Counted from the first letter of the stretch, positions 26,751 through 37,602 are shown. The stretch: 64,000 nt of DNA from Adhaeribacter pallidiroseus (GCF_003340495.1 NZ_QASA01000001.1:1178001-1242000), one strand, 5' to 3'. Notes: generated by a model from the letters alone, not told the origin. Program-made: numbers and translations.

Positions 26751-28310
26751 CTATAATGGTATGTTTCCGTGCTTTTTACGTGGAAGTTGGTCTACTTTGT
26801 TTTCCAGCATCTTAAATGCTTTAATTAATTTTGTGCGGGTTTCGGCAGGCATAATTACTTCATCAATAAATCCGCGGTGAGCAGCCCGAAAAGGAGTCGC
26901 AAACTTTTTTTGGTATTCCTCTATTTTCTCCGCCAGCTTGGCTTCCGGGTCTTCAGCAGCCGCAATTTCCCGTTTAAAGATAATTTCGGCGGCACCTTTG
27001 GCGCCCATCACGGCAATTTCGGCAGTAGGCCAAGCATAATTTAAATCCGCTCCTATGTGTTTGGAGTTCATTACATCGTAGGCACCGCCGTAAGCTTTAC
27101 GGGTAATTACCGTGATCCGCGGTACGGTAGCTTCGCAAAAGGCATATAATAGTTTCGCTCCGTTGCTAATGATACCTCGCCATTCCTGATCGGTGCCGGG
27201 TAAAAAACCAGGTACATCTTCTAGCACTAACAAAGGTATGTTAAAACAATCGCAGAACCGGACAAACCGGGCCGCTTTGGTGCTGGCATTGATATCTAAA
27301 ACCCCCGCGAGCACCGCTGGCTGATTGCCGACAATGCCAATGCTACGACCCGCTAATCGGGCAAAACCCACTACTATGTTTTCCCCAAAGTTTTTGTGCA
27401 CCTCCAGAAATGAATCTGCATCAATAATGCCCGCAATTATTTCGCGCATATCATAGGGCTGGTTGGTATTTTCCGGAATTAAATTATTCAGTATTTCCCG
27501 GCTTTCGTCTTCTGTTGGTTCGTAGGGGAGTGGAGGCGTCGTATCTTCGCAGTTTTGGGGAATATAACTCAATAAAGCTTTTATGTTGTTAATGCATTCT
27601 GCTTCGTTGGCGCACGAAAAATGCGTTACCCCACTTTTGGTACTATGCGTGCTGGCGCCGCCCAGTTCTTCGGAGGTTACATTTTCGTGGGTTACGGTTT
27701 TTACCACATTTGGACCCGTAACGAACATGTACGACGTGTTTTCGACCATTAAAATAAAATCGGTAATGGCCGGAGAGTACACTGCTCCACCCGCACACGG
27801 CCCCATTACCGCCGAAATTTGGGGGATTACCCCAGAAGCTAAAGTGTTTTTATAAAAAATATCAGCGTACCCGCCTAAAGAAACCACTCCTTCCTGGATG
27901 CGGGCACCTCCCGAATCATTTAATCCTATAACCGGAGCACCATTTTTCATGGCTAAGTCCATAATCTTTACGATTTTTTCCGCGTGTGTTTCGGAGAGGG
28001 AACCACCAAAAACAGTGAAATCCTGCGAGAAAACGTACACTAATCTTCCGTTTACAGTGCCGTATCCGGTTACTACTCCATCACCTAAATAATATTCTTT
28101 GTCTAGCCCAAAATCTTTAGAGCGGTGCATGACAAATTTTCCGATTTCTTCAAACGAGCCTGGATCTAATAACAAATCTACCCGTTCCCGAGCCGTCAGT
28201 TTTCCTTTTTTATGTTGGGCATCAATGCGATCTGGTCCGCCTCCCAATAAAGCTTCTGCGTTCTTTTGTTCTAATATTTTAATGTTACTTAAACTGGTTG
28301 TATCTGCCAT
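26751..28310 (-). CDS. Acyl-CoA carboxylase carboxyltransferase subunit (propionyl-CoA type)
   Basis: The 519-aa biotin-dependent carboxyltransferase moves carboxyl from biotin to an acyl-CoA, most likely propionyl-CoA. Both crotonase-like halves are present. The N-terminal half has [19 protein letters not shown] with the CoA oxyanion glycines and [12 protein letters not shown]. The C-terminal half has [16 protein letters not shown] and [15 protein letters not shown]. Methylmalonyl-CoA decarboxylase alpha subunits are close relatives and cannot be excluded, since no biotin carboxylase or decarboxylase genes adjoin it. Confidence 0.93.
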   Translation of the reverse strand: MADTTSLSNIKILEQKNAEALLGGGPDRIDAQHKKGKLTARERVDLLLDPGSFEEIGKFVMHRSKDFGLDKEYYLGDGVVTGYGTVNGRLVYVFSQDFTVFGGSLSETHAEKIVKIMDLAMKNGAPVIGLNDSGGARIQEGVVSLGGYADIFYKNTLASGVIPQISAVMGPCAGGAVYSPAITDFILMVENTSYMFVTGPNVVKTVTHENVTSEELGGASTHSTKSGVTHFSCANEAECINNIKALLSYIPQNCEDTTPPLPYEPTEDESREILNNLIPENTNQPYDMREIIAGIIDADSFLEVHKNFGENIVVGFARLAGRSIGIVGNQPAVLAGVLDINASTKAARFVRFCDCFNIPLLVLEDVPGFLPGTDQEWRGIISNGAKLLYAFCEATVPRITVITRKAYGGAYDVMNSKHIGADLNYAWPTAEIAVMGAKGAAEIIFKREIAAAEDPEAKLAEKIEEYQKKFATPFRAAHRGFIDEVIMPAETRTKLIKAFKMLENKVDQLPRKKHGNIPL

Positions 28311-28403
28311 TTAGTACGTTGCTAGAATAGGATGATATTGTAAATTTAAAAAAATAGAATTACTAGAAAATATTTTTTAATTTATAAGACAGCTTTAAAC
28401 AAA

Positions 28404-28429
28404 AAAGGCTGACAATTATGTCAGCCTTT
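28404..28429 (-). terminator. Intrinsic terminator of clpC
   Basis: An 11-bp perfect stem (AAAGGCTGACA / TGTCAGCCTTT) with a 4-nt loop. On the minus strand it is followed by a run of T (complement of A at 28401-28406). It lies about 20 bp past the clpC stop. Confidence 0.9.
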
Positions 28430-28449
28430 CAATAGAATTTGAATTTTAA

Positions 28450-31032
28450 TTATTCAGTTGCTTTCGGATCAGTCGTTTTGGGTTCCGATTCCGGTAATTC
28501 ATCTTTCGTATCCGTAGTGCCTTTACCACTATTTCTTGATTGGAAAGATAAGGTTTCTTTGCCTTCTTCGTGGTCAATTGTAATGGTATCACCATGAGCT
28601 AACTCCGCTTTCAGGATTTCTTCCGCAATTGGATCTTCCAGGTATTTCTGGATGGCCCGGTTTAACGGACGTGCTCCGTATTTTGGATCATAACCCTTAT
28701 CCGCTACAAAATCCTTTGCCTTATCGGTTAACTCAATCTTATAACCTAAAGCATCTACCCGGTTTAACAATTTGCCTAAAGAGATATCAATAATTTTGTG
28801 AATATCTTCCCGTACTAACGAGTTAAAAACTATCACATCATCCAAACGGTTCATGAACTCTGGCGAGAAAGTTTTTTTCAGCGCACTGCCGATAGTCGCT
28901 TTCATGATCTCGTCCATGTTTTCTTGTTTGGCTTTGGAAGCGAAACCAATACCGGCACCAAAATCTTGCAAATCGCGGGCCCCAATGTTCGAAGTCATAA
29001 TGATGATGGTATTCCGGAAATCTACTTTACGGCCTAAACCATCGGTTAAAATACCGTCATCCAGCACTTGTAACAGTAAGTTATAAATATCCGGGTGCGC
29101 TTTTTCAATTTCGTCTAGTAATACTACCGAATATGGTTTCCGACGGATTTTCTCGGTTAACTGACCACCTTCTTCGTATCCAACGTAGCCCGGAGGCGCT
29201 CCTACCAACCGCGATACGCTGAATTTCTCCATGTATTCGCTCATGTCGATCCGCACTAAGGCATCTTCTTTATCAAATAAGTAAGTAGCCAGTACTTTCG
29301 CTAATTCGGTTTTACCAACCCCCGTTGGGCCTAAGAATACAAAAGAACCAATTGGTTTCTTCGGATCTTTTAAACCAACGCGGGTACGCTGAATAGCTTT
29401 CACTAACTGCGCAATGGCTTTATCCTGACCGATAACTTTACCGCGGAGTTCTTCGCCCATGTTCAGCAGTTTTACGCCTTCTTTCTGCGCAATACGTTTC
29501 ACCGGAATACCTGTCATCATGGCGATTACTTCAGCCACGTTTTCTTCTTTCACGGTATAACGTTTCTTTTTGGTTTCTTCTTCCCAGCTTTTCTTGGCAG
29601 CATCTAACTGGTCGATAAGTTTCTTCTCTTTATCGCGCAGTTGAGCCGCTTCCTCGTATTTCTGAGATTTAACCACCCGGTTTTTCTCGGTTTTAATATT
29701 TTCAATCTGCTCTTCGAGCTTCAAAATATCTTCCGGTACCACAATGTTGTTGATGTGTACGCGGGCACCGGCTTCATCCAGAATATCAATCGCTTTGTCT
29801 GGTAAGAAACGATCGCTCATGTACCGGTCTGATAACTTCACGCAAGCTTCAATCGCTTTGTCGGTGTACAGTACATGGTGGTGATCCTGGTATTTATCTT
29901 TAATGTTATTCAGAATTTCAATGGTTTCTTCCGGCGAAGTTGGGTCTACCATTACAATCTGGAAACGACGAGCCAAAGCGCCATCTTTCTCGATGTACTG
30001 GCGGTATTCATCTAAAGTAGTGGCCCCGATGCATTGAATTTCACCGCGAGCTAAAGCTGGTTTAAACATGTTGCTGGCATCTAAGGAGCCAGAAGCACCA
30101 CCCGCCCCCACAATGGTATGCAACTCATCAATGAACAAAATAACGTCCGGCGATTTTTCCAGTTCGTTCATTACGGCTTTCATTCGCTCTTCAAACTGGC
30201 CACGGTATTTGGTACCGGCTACCAGAGAGGCTAAGTCCAGAGTAACTACGCGTTTGTTGAACAATACCCGCGATACTTTTTTCTGCACAATGCGCAGCGC
30301 TAAACCTTCGGCAATAGCGGTTTTACCTACACCTGGTTCCCCAATTAAGATTGGATTGTTTTTCTTCCGGCGGCTTAATACCTGGGCCACGCGCTCAATT
30401 TCTTTTTCGCGGCCAACAATCGGGTCGAGTTTATCTTCCTCGGCCAGTTTGGTTAAGTCGCGGCCAAAGTTGTCGAGAACCGGAGTCCGGGATTTTTCGC
30501 CGGGTTTTTTAGCAGTGCTGCCTTTGCTGGAACTGCTGCCAAACAGTTTATCGTTATCGTCGTTGTCGTCGGTATCGGAAGACGCCATGGGATTATTGTT
30601 CTGATAATCCAGAGAATCTCTTATGGTTTCGTAATTCACGTTAAATTTGGCTAAAGTTTGCGAAGATATGTTATCTTCATCCCGCAGGATGGAGAGCAAT
30701 AAATGTTCGGTGCCAATAATATCGCTTTTAAATATTTTGGCCTCCAGGTAAGTAATCTTTAAAACTTTTTCGGTTTGTTTCGTGAGCGGAATACTGCCGG
30801 TAATGCTGGTGCCGGGGCTCGCCGTGTTACGGGTGGCCTGCTCTAAAGCATACTTCAACTCGTCAATCGAAATACCCAGTTTTTTCAGCAAGGTGATGGC
30901 AGTACCTTCGCCTTCGCGAATCATACCTAAAAGCAAGTGTTCCGTACCTATATAATCATGACCAAGTCGGATAGCTTCTTCACGGCTAAGCGAGATGACC
31001 TCTTTTACTCGGTTTGAGAATTTAGCTTCCAT
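28450..31032 (-). CDS. clpC: ATP-dependent Clp protease ATP-binding subunit ClpC
   Basis: ClpC is a double-ring AAA+ unfoldase that feeds proteins to ClpP. The 860-aa product has two N-terminal Clp-N repeats (IRLGHDYIGTEHLLLGM; SDIIGTEHLLLSIL). The first AAA module has Walker A GEPGVGKTA (K237). A UVR-like middle region follows (QKYEEAAQLRDKEKK). The second AAA module has GPTGVGKTE (K574), and the C-terminal D2-small domain follows. The tail after about 830 is an acidic, Ser/Thr/Pro-rich extension. The UVR-like middle distinguishes ClpC from ClpA/ClpB. Single gene, with its own terminator. Confidence 0.96.
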   Translation of the reverse strand: MEAKFSNRVKEVISLSREEAIRLGHDYIGTEHLLLGMIREGEGTAITLLKKLGISIDELKYALEQATRNTASPGTSITGSIPLTKQTEKVLKITYLEAKIFKSDIIGTEHLLLSILRDEDNISSQTLAKFNVNYETIRDSLDYQNNNPMASSDTDDNDDNDKLFGSSSSKGSTAKKPGEKSRTPVLDNFGRDLTKLAEEDKLDPIVGREKEIERVAQVLSRRKKNNPILIGEPGVGKTAIAEGLALRIVQKKVSRVLFNKRVVTLDLASLVAGTKYRGQFEERMKAVMNELEKSPDVILFIDELHTIVGAGGASGSLDASNMFKPALARGEIQCIGATTLDEYRQYIEKDGALARRFQIVMVDPTSPEETIEILNNIKDKYQDHHHVLYTDKAIEACVKLSDRYMSDRFLPDKAIDILDEAGARVHINNIVVPEDILKLEEQIENIKTEKNRVVKSQKYEEAAQLRDKEKKLIDQLDAAKKSWEEETKKKRYTVKEENVAEVIAMMTGIPVKRIAQKEGVKLLNMGEELRGKVIGQDKAIAQLVKAIQRTRVGLKDPKKPIGSFVFLGPTGVGKTELAKVLATYLFDKEDALVRIDMSEYMEKFSVSRLVGAPPGYVGYEEGGQLTEKIRRKPYSVVLLDEIEKAHPDIYNLLLQVLDDGILTDGLGRKVDFRNTIIIMTSNIGARDLQDFGAGIGFASKAKQENMDEIMKATIGSALKKTFSPEFMNRLDDVIVFNSLVREDIHKIIDISLGKLLNRVDALGYKIELTDKAKDFVADKGYDPKYGARPLNRAIQKYLEDPIAEEILKAELAHGDTITIDHEEGKETLSFQSRNSGKGTTDTKDELPESEPKTTDPKATE

Positions 31033-31149
31033 GTAAATTATTTAAAAAATAAAAAATGCGTTTGTATTGATTGCGCTGATACAAGATAAGCGTCTTTTAT
31101 ATAAAAACAAGCTTTTGTACGTAATTGTTCAGTGTATTACTTACTGAAT

Positions 31150-31746
31150 TTACAGGAAGTTTTTAGCTGCCGGACCTTGTGAAAACAACAAATCAATTAT
31201 ACTCAGATTGGGGGCAAATTGTTTGCCAAACACTTGTTGATATGGTTTTACGTCCAAAATGGCAGACTCCTGTTTTGGATGAATCTGGTTACGTAAATCA
31301 AGCACCCCGTTTGGGTACAAATGGATATACTCCTTTGTGTACGTAATAGGTTTGCGCAACTGCAAACTTTTTATGTAAAACTTTAATAATGTTACATTTA
31401 ACTCAAATAATGTGGTAACGCGCTGTTCCAGTATTTGTTGTAAGTAATCGCTGTAATAGGTAAAATAAGGCGCACTGCCATAACCGGATTTTAGGGTACG
31501 CCAATGGGTATTTAACCATTTTTGGCTATAATCTATCTCTATATCGGTAATTATAGCTTTACGGTTGCCTTTCTTTACCGGAATAGTTAAATCTTTTACC
31601 CCCTGTGCCGTTAGCACATAACAGCGGTTACGATAACTTTGTTTTATATAATGCTCGTGTTGTTCGAGCCAAATGCCATCCGCTTTATTTACCTGCTGAA
31701 AATAAGCAATGCACGGATGGTATTGGATTTCGGTTAAAAGGAACAT
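31150..31746 (-). CDS. WbqC-like family protein
   Basis: The 198-aa product belongs to the WbqC-like family. Typical elements are the N-terminal LTEIQYHPCIAYFQQV, the HEHYIKQSYRNRCYV segment and LTIPVKKGNRK. WbqC proteins occur in surface polysaccharide clusters and are suggested to be enzymes, but their reaction is unknown. It diverges from the acyltransferase remnant at 31841, which fits an envelope context. Confidence 0.85.
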   Translation of the reverse strand: MFLLTEIQYHPCIAYFQQVNKADGIWLEQHEHYIKQSYRNRCYVLTAQGVKDLTIPVKKGNRKAIITDIEIDYSQKWLNTHWRTLKSGYGSAPYFTYYSDYLQQILEQRVTTLFELNVTLLKFYIKSLQLRKPITYTKEYIHLYPNGVLDLRNQIHPKQESAILDVKPYQQVFGKQFAPNLSIIDLLFSQGPAAKNFL

Positions 31747-31840
31747 GATCAGGAATCTGGGTTCTATCTGCTATATTAGCACCTTTTAGCTGAAACCGAG
31801 AGTAAGATACTAATTCTTCTGACGCAAACAAATTTCCCGC

Positions 31841-32739
31841 ATGACGAAATTACCTATCCAAAAGCGATATTACCCGCTGTGGTGGTTATTGCAAGGAATT
31901 GCGCAGTTGCCTTTTTCTATACTCTACTTTATCTCGGATGGATTGTTCTTTGTTCTGTATTTCCTGGTTGGTTACCGGAAGAAGGTAGTATTCCAAAATT
32001 TGCAAAACGCTTTTCCGGATAAAACGAAAGCAGAACAACGGGCCATTGCGCAACAGTTTTACCGTAACCTCACCGATATTATTCTGGAGACGATTAAACT
32101 CGCTGCCATTACCCCGGAAAATTTAAAAGAACGAGTCAAAATTTTAAATCCGGAGGTGATTGAAGCGGCTACAACCCATGGTGAATTGGTTTTAGCATTA
32201 GGAGGGCACCAGGGTAATTGGGAATGGGCACCATCGGGCGGTATTTTCTATTTAAATTGCCCGATTGACGTTGTGTACAAACCTTTGAGTAACTCGTTTT
32301 TTGAATTTTTATCGGGCGGGCCCGAACGCGCTTAGGTCCCAACATGGTGCGCATGAAAGACACCTTACGCCATTTGATCAATCATAAAAAGCAACCCCGG
32401 CTTTTTTGCATGTTATCGGACCAAACGCCACCCAAAAGTGAAATTCAATACTGGACAACCTTTATGAACCAGGATGCCGGTTTTTTTGTCGGCGGCGAGA
32501 AGTTAGCGGCGTCATTTAAAATGCGAGTTTTTTTTATTCATGCCCAACGAGTGGGCCGGGGTTACTATAATTTTAAATTTTTACCCATTATTCCTGCGGA
32601 ACAAGCCCTTAAAACAGCTTTTCCCGTAACGGAGCAATTTACCCGGATGCTCGAAGATTGGATTTGCGAAAACCCCGCGGATTATCTTTGGTCGCACCGC
32701 CGCTGGAAACACAAGCGCCCGGAGGGCGAGGCAAGTTAA
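31841..32739 (+). pseudogene. Lysophospholipid/lipid A acyltransferase (LpxL/HtrB-like), frameshifted
   Basis: Two adjacent frames encode one LpxL/HtrB-type acyltransferase. The first (31841-32335) has the catalytic HX4E motif in GHQGNWEW. It runs through VVYKPLSNSFFEF and then hits a stop after SGGPERA. Reading one base shifted from the T-run at 32306-32310, the sequence continues GRARTRLGPNMVRMKD and then LFCMLSDQTPPKSE to the end (32739). A sixth T would restore one frame of about 299 aa. The total is the normal family length. As it stands the enzyme is broken; a homopolymer error in the assembly is an equal explanation. Membrane helix near residues 20-45. Confidence 0.88.
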
Positions 32740-32909
32740 GAGTTGAAAGGTATAAGTTATGAGTTAAAAGTGAGGAGTGATAAATTGGGATTTGAGAGCT
32801 ATTGTGGTATTGGACTGTTTCGCAGTTAATCAAAATTTGTGATCCGCTTTTTTAAATTTTTTAAATTCTCAACTCATAACTCATAACATTCAACTCATAA
32901 CTTATTTAG
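32740..32909. repeat. Inverted and direct short repeats of an AACTCATAAC-type unit
   Basis: The left end has ATAAGTTATGAGTT (32752-32765) and the right end its exact complement AACTCATAACTTAT (32892-32905). Additional copies of AACTCATAAC stand in tandem at the right end. The interval has no coding frame of note. It could be a small non-autonomous repeat or an RNA hairpin; nothing more can be shown from one copy. Confidence 0.55.
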
Positions 32910-33542
32910 TTAAACATAGTTTGCTATATCGCCGGCGCCTTGCCGGAGAACTTCAAATTGTTCGTCTTCGCAATTAACTACCGTAGAAGGAATATTATTG
33001 CCGTAACCACCATCTATTACTACATCCACCAAATTTCGAAATTTTTCAAAAATTAACTCCGGATCGGTAGCGTATTCAAGGATTTCGTCATCGTCGTGGA
33101 TAGAGGTGGAAATTATGGGGTTGCCTAGTTCTTTTACAATACAAAGCGGAATTTGATTATCCGGGACCCGGATGCCCACCGTTTTCTTCCGTATTCCGCC
33201 TAGCCGGGGCACTTTACTGCTCGCTTCTAACACAAAAGTAAACGGACCCGGTAAAGCCTTTTTCATCACTTTATAAACGGAAGTCGAAATATTTTTAGCA
33301 TAATCCGAAATGTGGGTTAAATCGGAGCAAATAAAAGAAAGGTTTGCTTTGTCGGGCTTAATGCCTTTAATCAGGCAAAGTCTTTCCAAAGCCCGGGCAT
33401 TATGTAAATCACAACCCATCCCGTAAATAGTATCTGTAGGATAAATCACGATGCCGCCTTTTCGTAAGATATCTACTACTTGTGTAATTTTATTCATAGG
33501 CGGATTAGTCGGATGAATTTTTAAAAGCACTGCGTTTGCCAT
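32910..33542 (-). CDS. YciO-type Sua5/YrdC domain protein
   Basis: The 210-aa product has the Sua5/YrdC fold. The YPTDTIYGMGCDL motif, the ATP/carbamoyl pocket and the GIRVPDN and STSIHDDD segments are visible. The overall pattern (opening LLKIHPTNPP, ending GAGDI) is nearer to E. coli YciO than to the tRNA-modifying TsaC. YrdC-domain enzymes make threonylcarbamoyl-AMP for the t6A tRNA modification; the YciO branch is less well characterised. I do not assign tsaC because of that resemblance. Confidence 0.88.
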   Translation of the reverse strand: MANAVLLKIHPTNPPMNKITQVVDILRKGGIVIYPTDTIYGMGCDLHNARALERLCLIKGIKPDKANLSFICSDLTHISDYAKNISTSVYKVMKKALPGPFTFVLEASSKVPRLGGIRKKTVGIRVPDNQIPLCIVKELGNPIISTSIHDDDEILEYATDPELIFEKFRNLVDVVIDGGYGNNIPSTVVNCEDEQFEVLRQGAGDIANYV

Positions 33543-33824
33543 GTTAAATATTGTTTAAGTATAAATTGCATGGTATTTTACCGGCAAATTAGAAATTGGT
33601 TTATTTTTTTATAGAAATATTTATTAACATCTGGTTGTGGGCTAACGCAAATGCTGTGGAATAACTTATATTTACCAGATTAGAGCAGAATATCAATTAA
33701 ATCCCACCAAAATTCTTAAAAATTATTTTGCTAAATTTTTGTTAAAAAATTTTGGTTCAAAATTTGAATTTGTATTATACCAGTTTACTGAACATGAGTT
33801 AAAGTTGGTCCGCGTGAAAGAATT

Positions 33825-36800
33825 ATGCAAACAGAACTACTGAAACAGCTACACGAATTACAAAACAGAATTTTAGAATCAGAAAACCGGAATCAATTAT
33901 TAATAAAAAAGCAGGCTATTCTGGAAGAAAATTTTAAAAATTTAACCGTTCAGCAAGAATTAAGTCAGATTGATGGTACTAATTCGCATCTACCAGTTAA
34001 AGTAAATCCGAGTAGTCTATTTAGTGGAATTGTATTTCGGCAAATATTTCAGGATAATCGGGAGGCCATGTTGATTATGTCAACGGAAGGAATAATTCTG
34101 GATGCTAACAAGGCTGCTTGTGCTTTACTACAATACAACTCCGCGGAAATTCTAACGCTGCAATACGCGCAAATAGTAAATAAAGATACCCGTGAACCAG
34201 CTTGGTGGAACCAGAATTTAGGGCCTAATACCGCCTGCAAAGAAGTACTAACTCTTATTCGCAGCAATGGAGAACCTATTTTAACCGAAATCAACGCTCA
34301 AGCCTACAACGATCAATCTGGAGAAATAAAAGTTTTAGCTACCATCCGGGATATTACGAGCCAACAGATAGCGTTGCTAGGCGCAGAACAAAATTACTGG
34401 GAACTATTCAACAAAGTAAATGATGCCATTTTAATATTTGATTTAAATTCTGCTCACATTTTGGATGCTAATCACCAAGCGTGTAAACTCTATGGTTATA
34501 CTCTAGCGGATTTTAAAACTACAAACTTAAAAGATCTTTTTGAAGATGTTGAACTTGGGCAAAAATACTTGCAGCAATTAAGGCTGGCCGGCAATCTGGA
34601 AGAGATAGAAGTTACCCATTGCCGAAAAGATAAATCTACTTTTCCATTATCGTGGCGTGTCTCTTTTATAAATTACCGCAACCAAAAAGCAGTTTTAGCT
34701 ATTATAAAGGATTTAACGGAGCAAAAAAAGACAGAAAAAATCTTGCTTGATAGCGAAGAACGATTTTTTGCTTTCATGGATAATAGCCCCTTTTTAGCTT
34801 GGATGAAAAAGGCGGATAACTGGCAATATACTTATTCAAACGCCACTCATAAACGATTTTTAGGTTTATCCAGAGAACAACTAAATGGTAAAACGGACTT
34901 TGATTTATGGCTACCGGATATTGCCACCAAATTACGCCAGAATGACATAGATGTGGTAGAAGCCCAGCAGGCATTGGAATATCAAGAAGAGATAGACTTG
35001 CCTGATGGTAGTAAAAGACAATTCTTAGTGCAGAAATTTCCCTTTAAACCTTTGACTGGCGAGTCTTACGTTGCTGGTACCTGCATCGATATTACTGATT
35101 TACTACTAGTACAGCAAGCTTTAGTTGAAAGTGAAACCCGGAATCGAGCGGTGTTAAATACGGCTATGGAGAGCATTATCAGCATAAATCGGAAGGGAGA
35201 AATTTTAGAGTTTAATCCGGCCGCTGAAAAAACTTTTGGTTATCGGCGCGAGGAGGTGATTGGTAAAAAATTGCATGATGTTATTATTCCCCCACGTGTG
35301 CGGCGCGGCCACGATTCAGGCTTCCACCGATTTTTACAAACGGGTGAAAGTAATTTAATGGGGCGCGTATTAGAATTAACTGCCATGCGGGCTAATGGAG
35401 AAGAATTTCCAGTAGAAGTTTCTATAACTGCCAGCATAGAATTAAATATTCCCATATTTACTGGAATCATCCGGGATATCAGTGAGCGAAAAGCAGCTGA
35501 AGATGCACTTCGCCGAAGTGAGAAACAATTCCGAGTTATTACGGAAAATATGACAGACCTGGTTTGTTTGCACGAGCCGGACGGTAAAATAATTTATATC
35601 TCCCCCTCGGTGCAAGATATTTTAGGTTTTAAGCCGGAAGAGTTAATTCATACCTCGCCCTATGCGCTTATCCATCCGGCCGATAAAAGTAGATTAATCA
35701 CTTATGTGGTAGAAGTTTTATCCGGTAATCCGTCAGTTAAAAATATGGAATACCGGGTGCAGCAGAAAGACGGAAATTATATATGGGTAGATACCGGCGT
35801 ACGACCCATATTTAACGAAGCAGGAAAAACAGTTGAAGTACAAACCGTATCCCGCAACATTACGACCCGGAAGAAAACCGAACGAAAATTAAAAAAAGCA
35901 AAAAAAGCGGCCGAGATTTCTGCCATGGCCAAAGAAAGTTTTTTGGCTAACATGAGTCACGAAATAAGAACGCCTCTGAATGGAATTCTGGGAATGGCTG
36001 GTTTATTAACCAAAACCGCGTTAAATGATGCGCAACAAAAATATTTAAATATCATCGATTATTCTGCCCGTAATCTGTTGGTTATTATAAACGACATTCT
36101 GGATTTAGCTAAAATTGAATCTGGTAAATTAATTCTGGAACAAATTCCTTTTAATATTCAGGAGTTGTTACAGAGTACCCAGCAAGCACTGGAATATAAA
36201 GCCGAGGAAAAAGACATTTTACTGATTGTAAAAAGTTTTAACCTGGCTAACCCGTATGTAGTAGGCGATCCGCACCGTCTCACGCAAGTACTGCTCAATT
36301 TAGTGAGTAATGCCGTTAAGTTTACCAGTCAAGGGGTTGTGGTTATTCGCACCGACATTTTAGAAGAAACTGCCACTCATTTTAAATTTTTAATTACTGT
36401 AAAAGACACGGGCATTGGTATTCCCAAGGAAAAACAAGAATTAATATTTGATAATTTTACGCAGGCTGATCCGCATACTTCCCGGAATTACGGTGGCACT
36501 GGTTTAGGTCTTACCATTTGTAAAAACCTGATTGAAATGCAAGGCGGCCGCATTTGGGTAGAAAGCGTACCAGGCCAAGGCAGTGAATTTAAATTTGAAC
36601 TTGCCTTTCAGAAAGCTGCGCCTGCTCAGATTGAAAAAGTAATTTCAGATATAGAGCACATTGATTATTCCAGCTTGGGGCCGTTGCATATTTTGCTGGC
36701 CGAGGATAATGAGGTAAATCAGTTTTTAGCAAAATCGATTATGCAAAACTGGGGTTTTACCATTGATGTCGCGAAAAACGGGAAAGAAGCAGTAACATTA

Positions 36801-37478
36801 GCGACCAACCGTGATTATGATTTAATTTTAATGGATATCCAGATGCCGGAAGTAAGTGGCACCGAAGCTACCCACCTGATCCGGCAATTACCCAATCCAC
36901 AAAAAGCCAATACTCCCATTATTGCCTTAACTGCAAATGCCTTAAAAGGCGACGCCGAACGATTTATAGCTGCCGGTATGAACGATTACGTGGCTAAACC
37001 ATTCGACGAGAGTAAACTTTTTCAAAAAATTGCCGCGAACCTGGCAAATTCCGAGGTTCTTTCAACTAAATCAATTAATTCTTTAAAGGAGATAAATACT
37101 GTGACAAATTTTTCTAACGGAACACCGATCAAAGTCTGCGATCTGACCGCTTTACAAGCGATGGCTAATGGTAAAAGCGATTTTTTAATTAAATTTTTCG
37201 AATTATTTATTCAACAGGTTCCACCCCAGGTACAGCGCATGCAGGAAGCAGCTGCCCAAAATAACTGGTCTACGGTAACCGGATTGGCACATCAGCTTAA
37301 ATCAAATTTTGATACGCTAGGGGTAACCACTCTGCAGCAACCTATTCGCAACCTCGAAGATTATTCCCGGCAGCAAAGCAATTTAACGGCTATTCCGGGG
37401 TTGTTAGCCACCATTAAAACAATTTCGGATCAGGCCATTTTGGAGCTTCAAACGGAAAAAGCACGTTTGCAAGGTTAA
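33825..37478 (+). CDS. Multi-PAS hybrid histidine kinase with receiver and Hpt domains
   Basis: The 1217-aa protein is a soluble phosphorelay hub with no membrane helix seen. From the N-terminus it has a short coiled-coil start and about five PAS/PAC units (roughly 65-180, 185-300, 305-430, 430-555 and 560-690). The HisKA dimerisation helix with phosphoacceptor His712 (ANMSHEIRTPLNG) comes next. It is followed by a HATPase core with DTGIGIP and GTGLGLTICKNLIE. A receiver domain has Asp1004 in LILMDIQMPEV and Lys in YVAKPFDE. A C-terminal Hpt domain has His1156 in LAHQLKSNFD. All phosphotransfer residues are present. The output regulator is not in the window. A strong hairpin terminator follows. 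Confidence 0.95.
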   Translation: MQTELLKQLHELQNRILESENRNQLLIKKQAILEENFKNLTVQQELSQIDGTNSHLPVKVNPSSLFSGIVFRQIFQDNREAMLIMSTEGIILDANKAACALLQYNSAEILTLQYAQIVNKDTREPAWWNQNLGPNTACKEVLTLIRSNGEPILTEINAQAYNDQSGEIKVLATIRDITSQQIALLGAEQNYWELFNKVNDAILIFDLNSAHILDANHQACKLYGYTLADFKTTNLKDLFEDVELGQKYLQQLRLAGNLEEIEVTHCRKDKSTFPLSWRVSFINYRNQKAVLAIIKDLTEQKKTEKILLDSEERFFAFMDNSPFLAWMKKADNWQYTYSNATHKRFLGLSREQLNGKTDFDLWLPDIATKLRQNDIDVVEAQQALEYQEEIDLPDGSKRQFLVQKFPFKPLTGESYVAGTCIDITDLLLVQQALVESETRNRAVLNTAMESIISINRKGEILEFNPAAEKTFGYRREEVIGKKLHDVIIPPRVRRGHDSGFHRFLQTGESNLMGRVLELTAMRANGEEFPVEVSITASIELNIPIFTGIIRDISERKAAEDALRRSEKQFRVITENMTDLVCLHEPDGKIIYISPSVQDILGFKPEELIHTSPYALIHPADKSRLITYVVEVLSGNPSVKNMEYRVQQKDGNYIWVDTGVRPIFNEAGKTVEVQTVSRNITTRKKTERKLKKAKKAAEISAMAKESFLANMSHEIRTPLNGILGMAGLLTKTALNDAQQKYLNIIDYSARNLLVIINDILDLAKIESGKLILEQIPFNIQELLQSTQQALEYKAEEKDILLIVKSFNLANPYVVGDPHRLTQVLLNLVSNAVKFTSQGVVVIRTDILEETATHFKFLITVKDTGIGIPKEKQELIFDNFTQADPHTSRNYGGTGLGLTICKNLIEMQGGRIWVESVPGQGSEFKFELAFQKAAPAQIEKVISDIEHIDYSSLGPLHILLAEDNEVNQFLAKSIMQNWGFTIDVAKNGKEAVTLATNRDYDLILMDIQMPEVSGTEATHLIRQLPNPQKANTPIIALTANALKGDAERFIAAGMNDYVAKPFDESKLFQKIAANLANSEVLSTKSINSLKEINTVTNFSNGTPIKVCDLTALQAMANGKSDFLIKFFELFIQQVPPQVQRMQEAAAQNNWSTVTGLAHQLKSNFDTLGVTTLQQPIRNLEDYSRQQSNLTAIPGLLATIKTISDQAILELQTEKARLQG

Positions 37479-37566
37479 GGATTACTTTGTGATTTTATTT
37501 GTGGTACTTCCGAGATGCGTTTATCCGGAAGCACAGTTTAAGTCATACCAAATTATAATTTTAATT

Positions 37567-37602
37567 GGCAGCTAGTTTTCAGACCACTGGCTGCCATTTT
37601 TT
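37567..37602 (+). terminator. Intrinsic terminator of the hybrid kinase gene
   Basis: A 9-bp stem (GGCAGCTAG / CTGGCTGCC with one G-U pair) with an 11-nt loop is followed by a run of T. It lies about 90 bp past the stop. Confidence 0.75.

Noticed and set aside
30068-30604. 178-aa plus-strand frame inside clpC
   Set aside because: It lies fully antisense to conserved AAA+ motifs of ClpC and shows shadow composition (Ser/Thr/Arg-rich).
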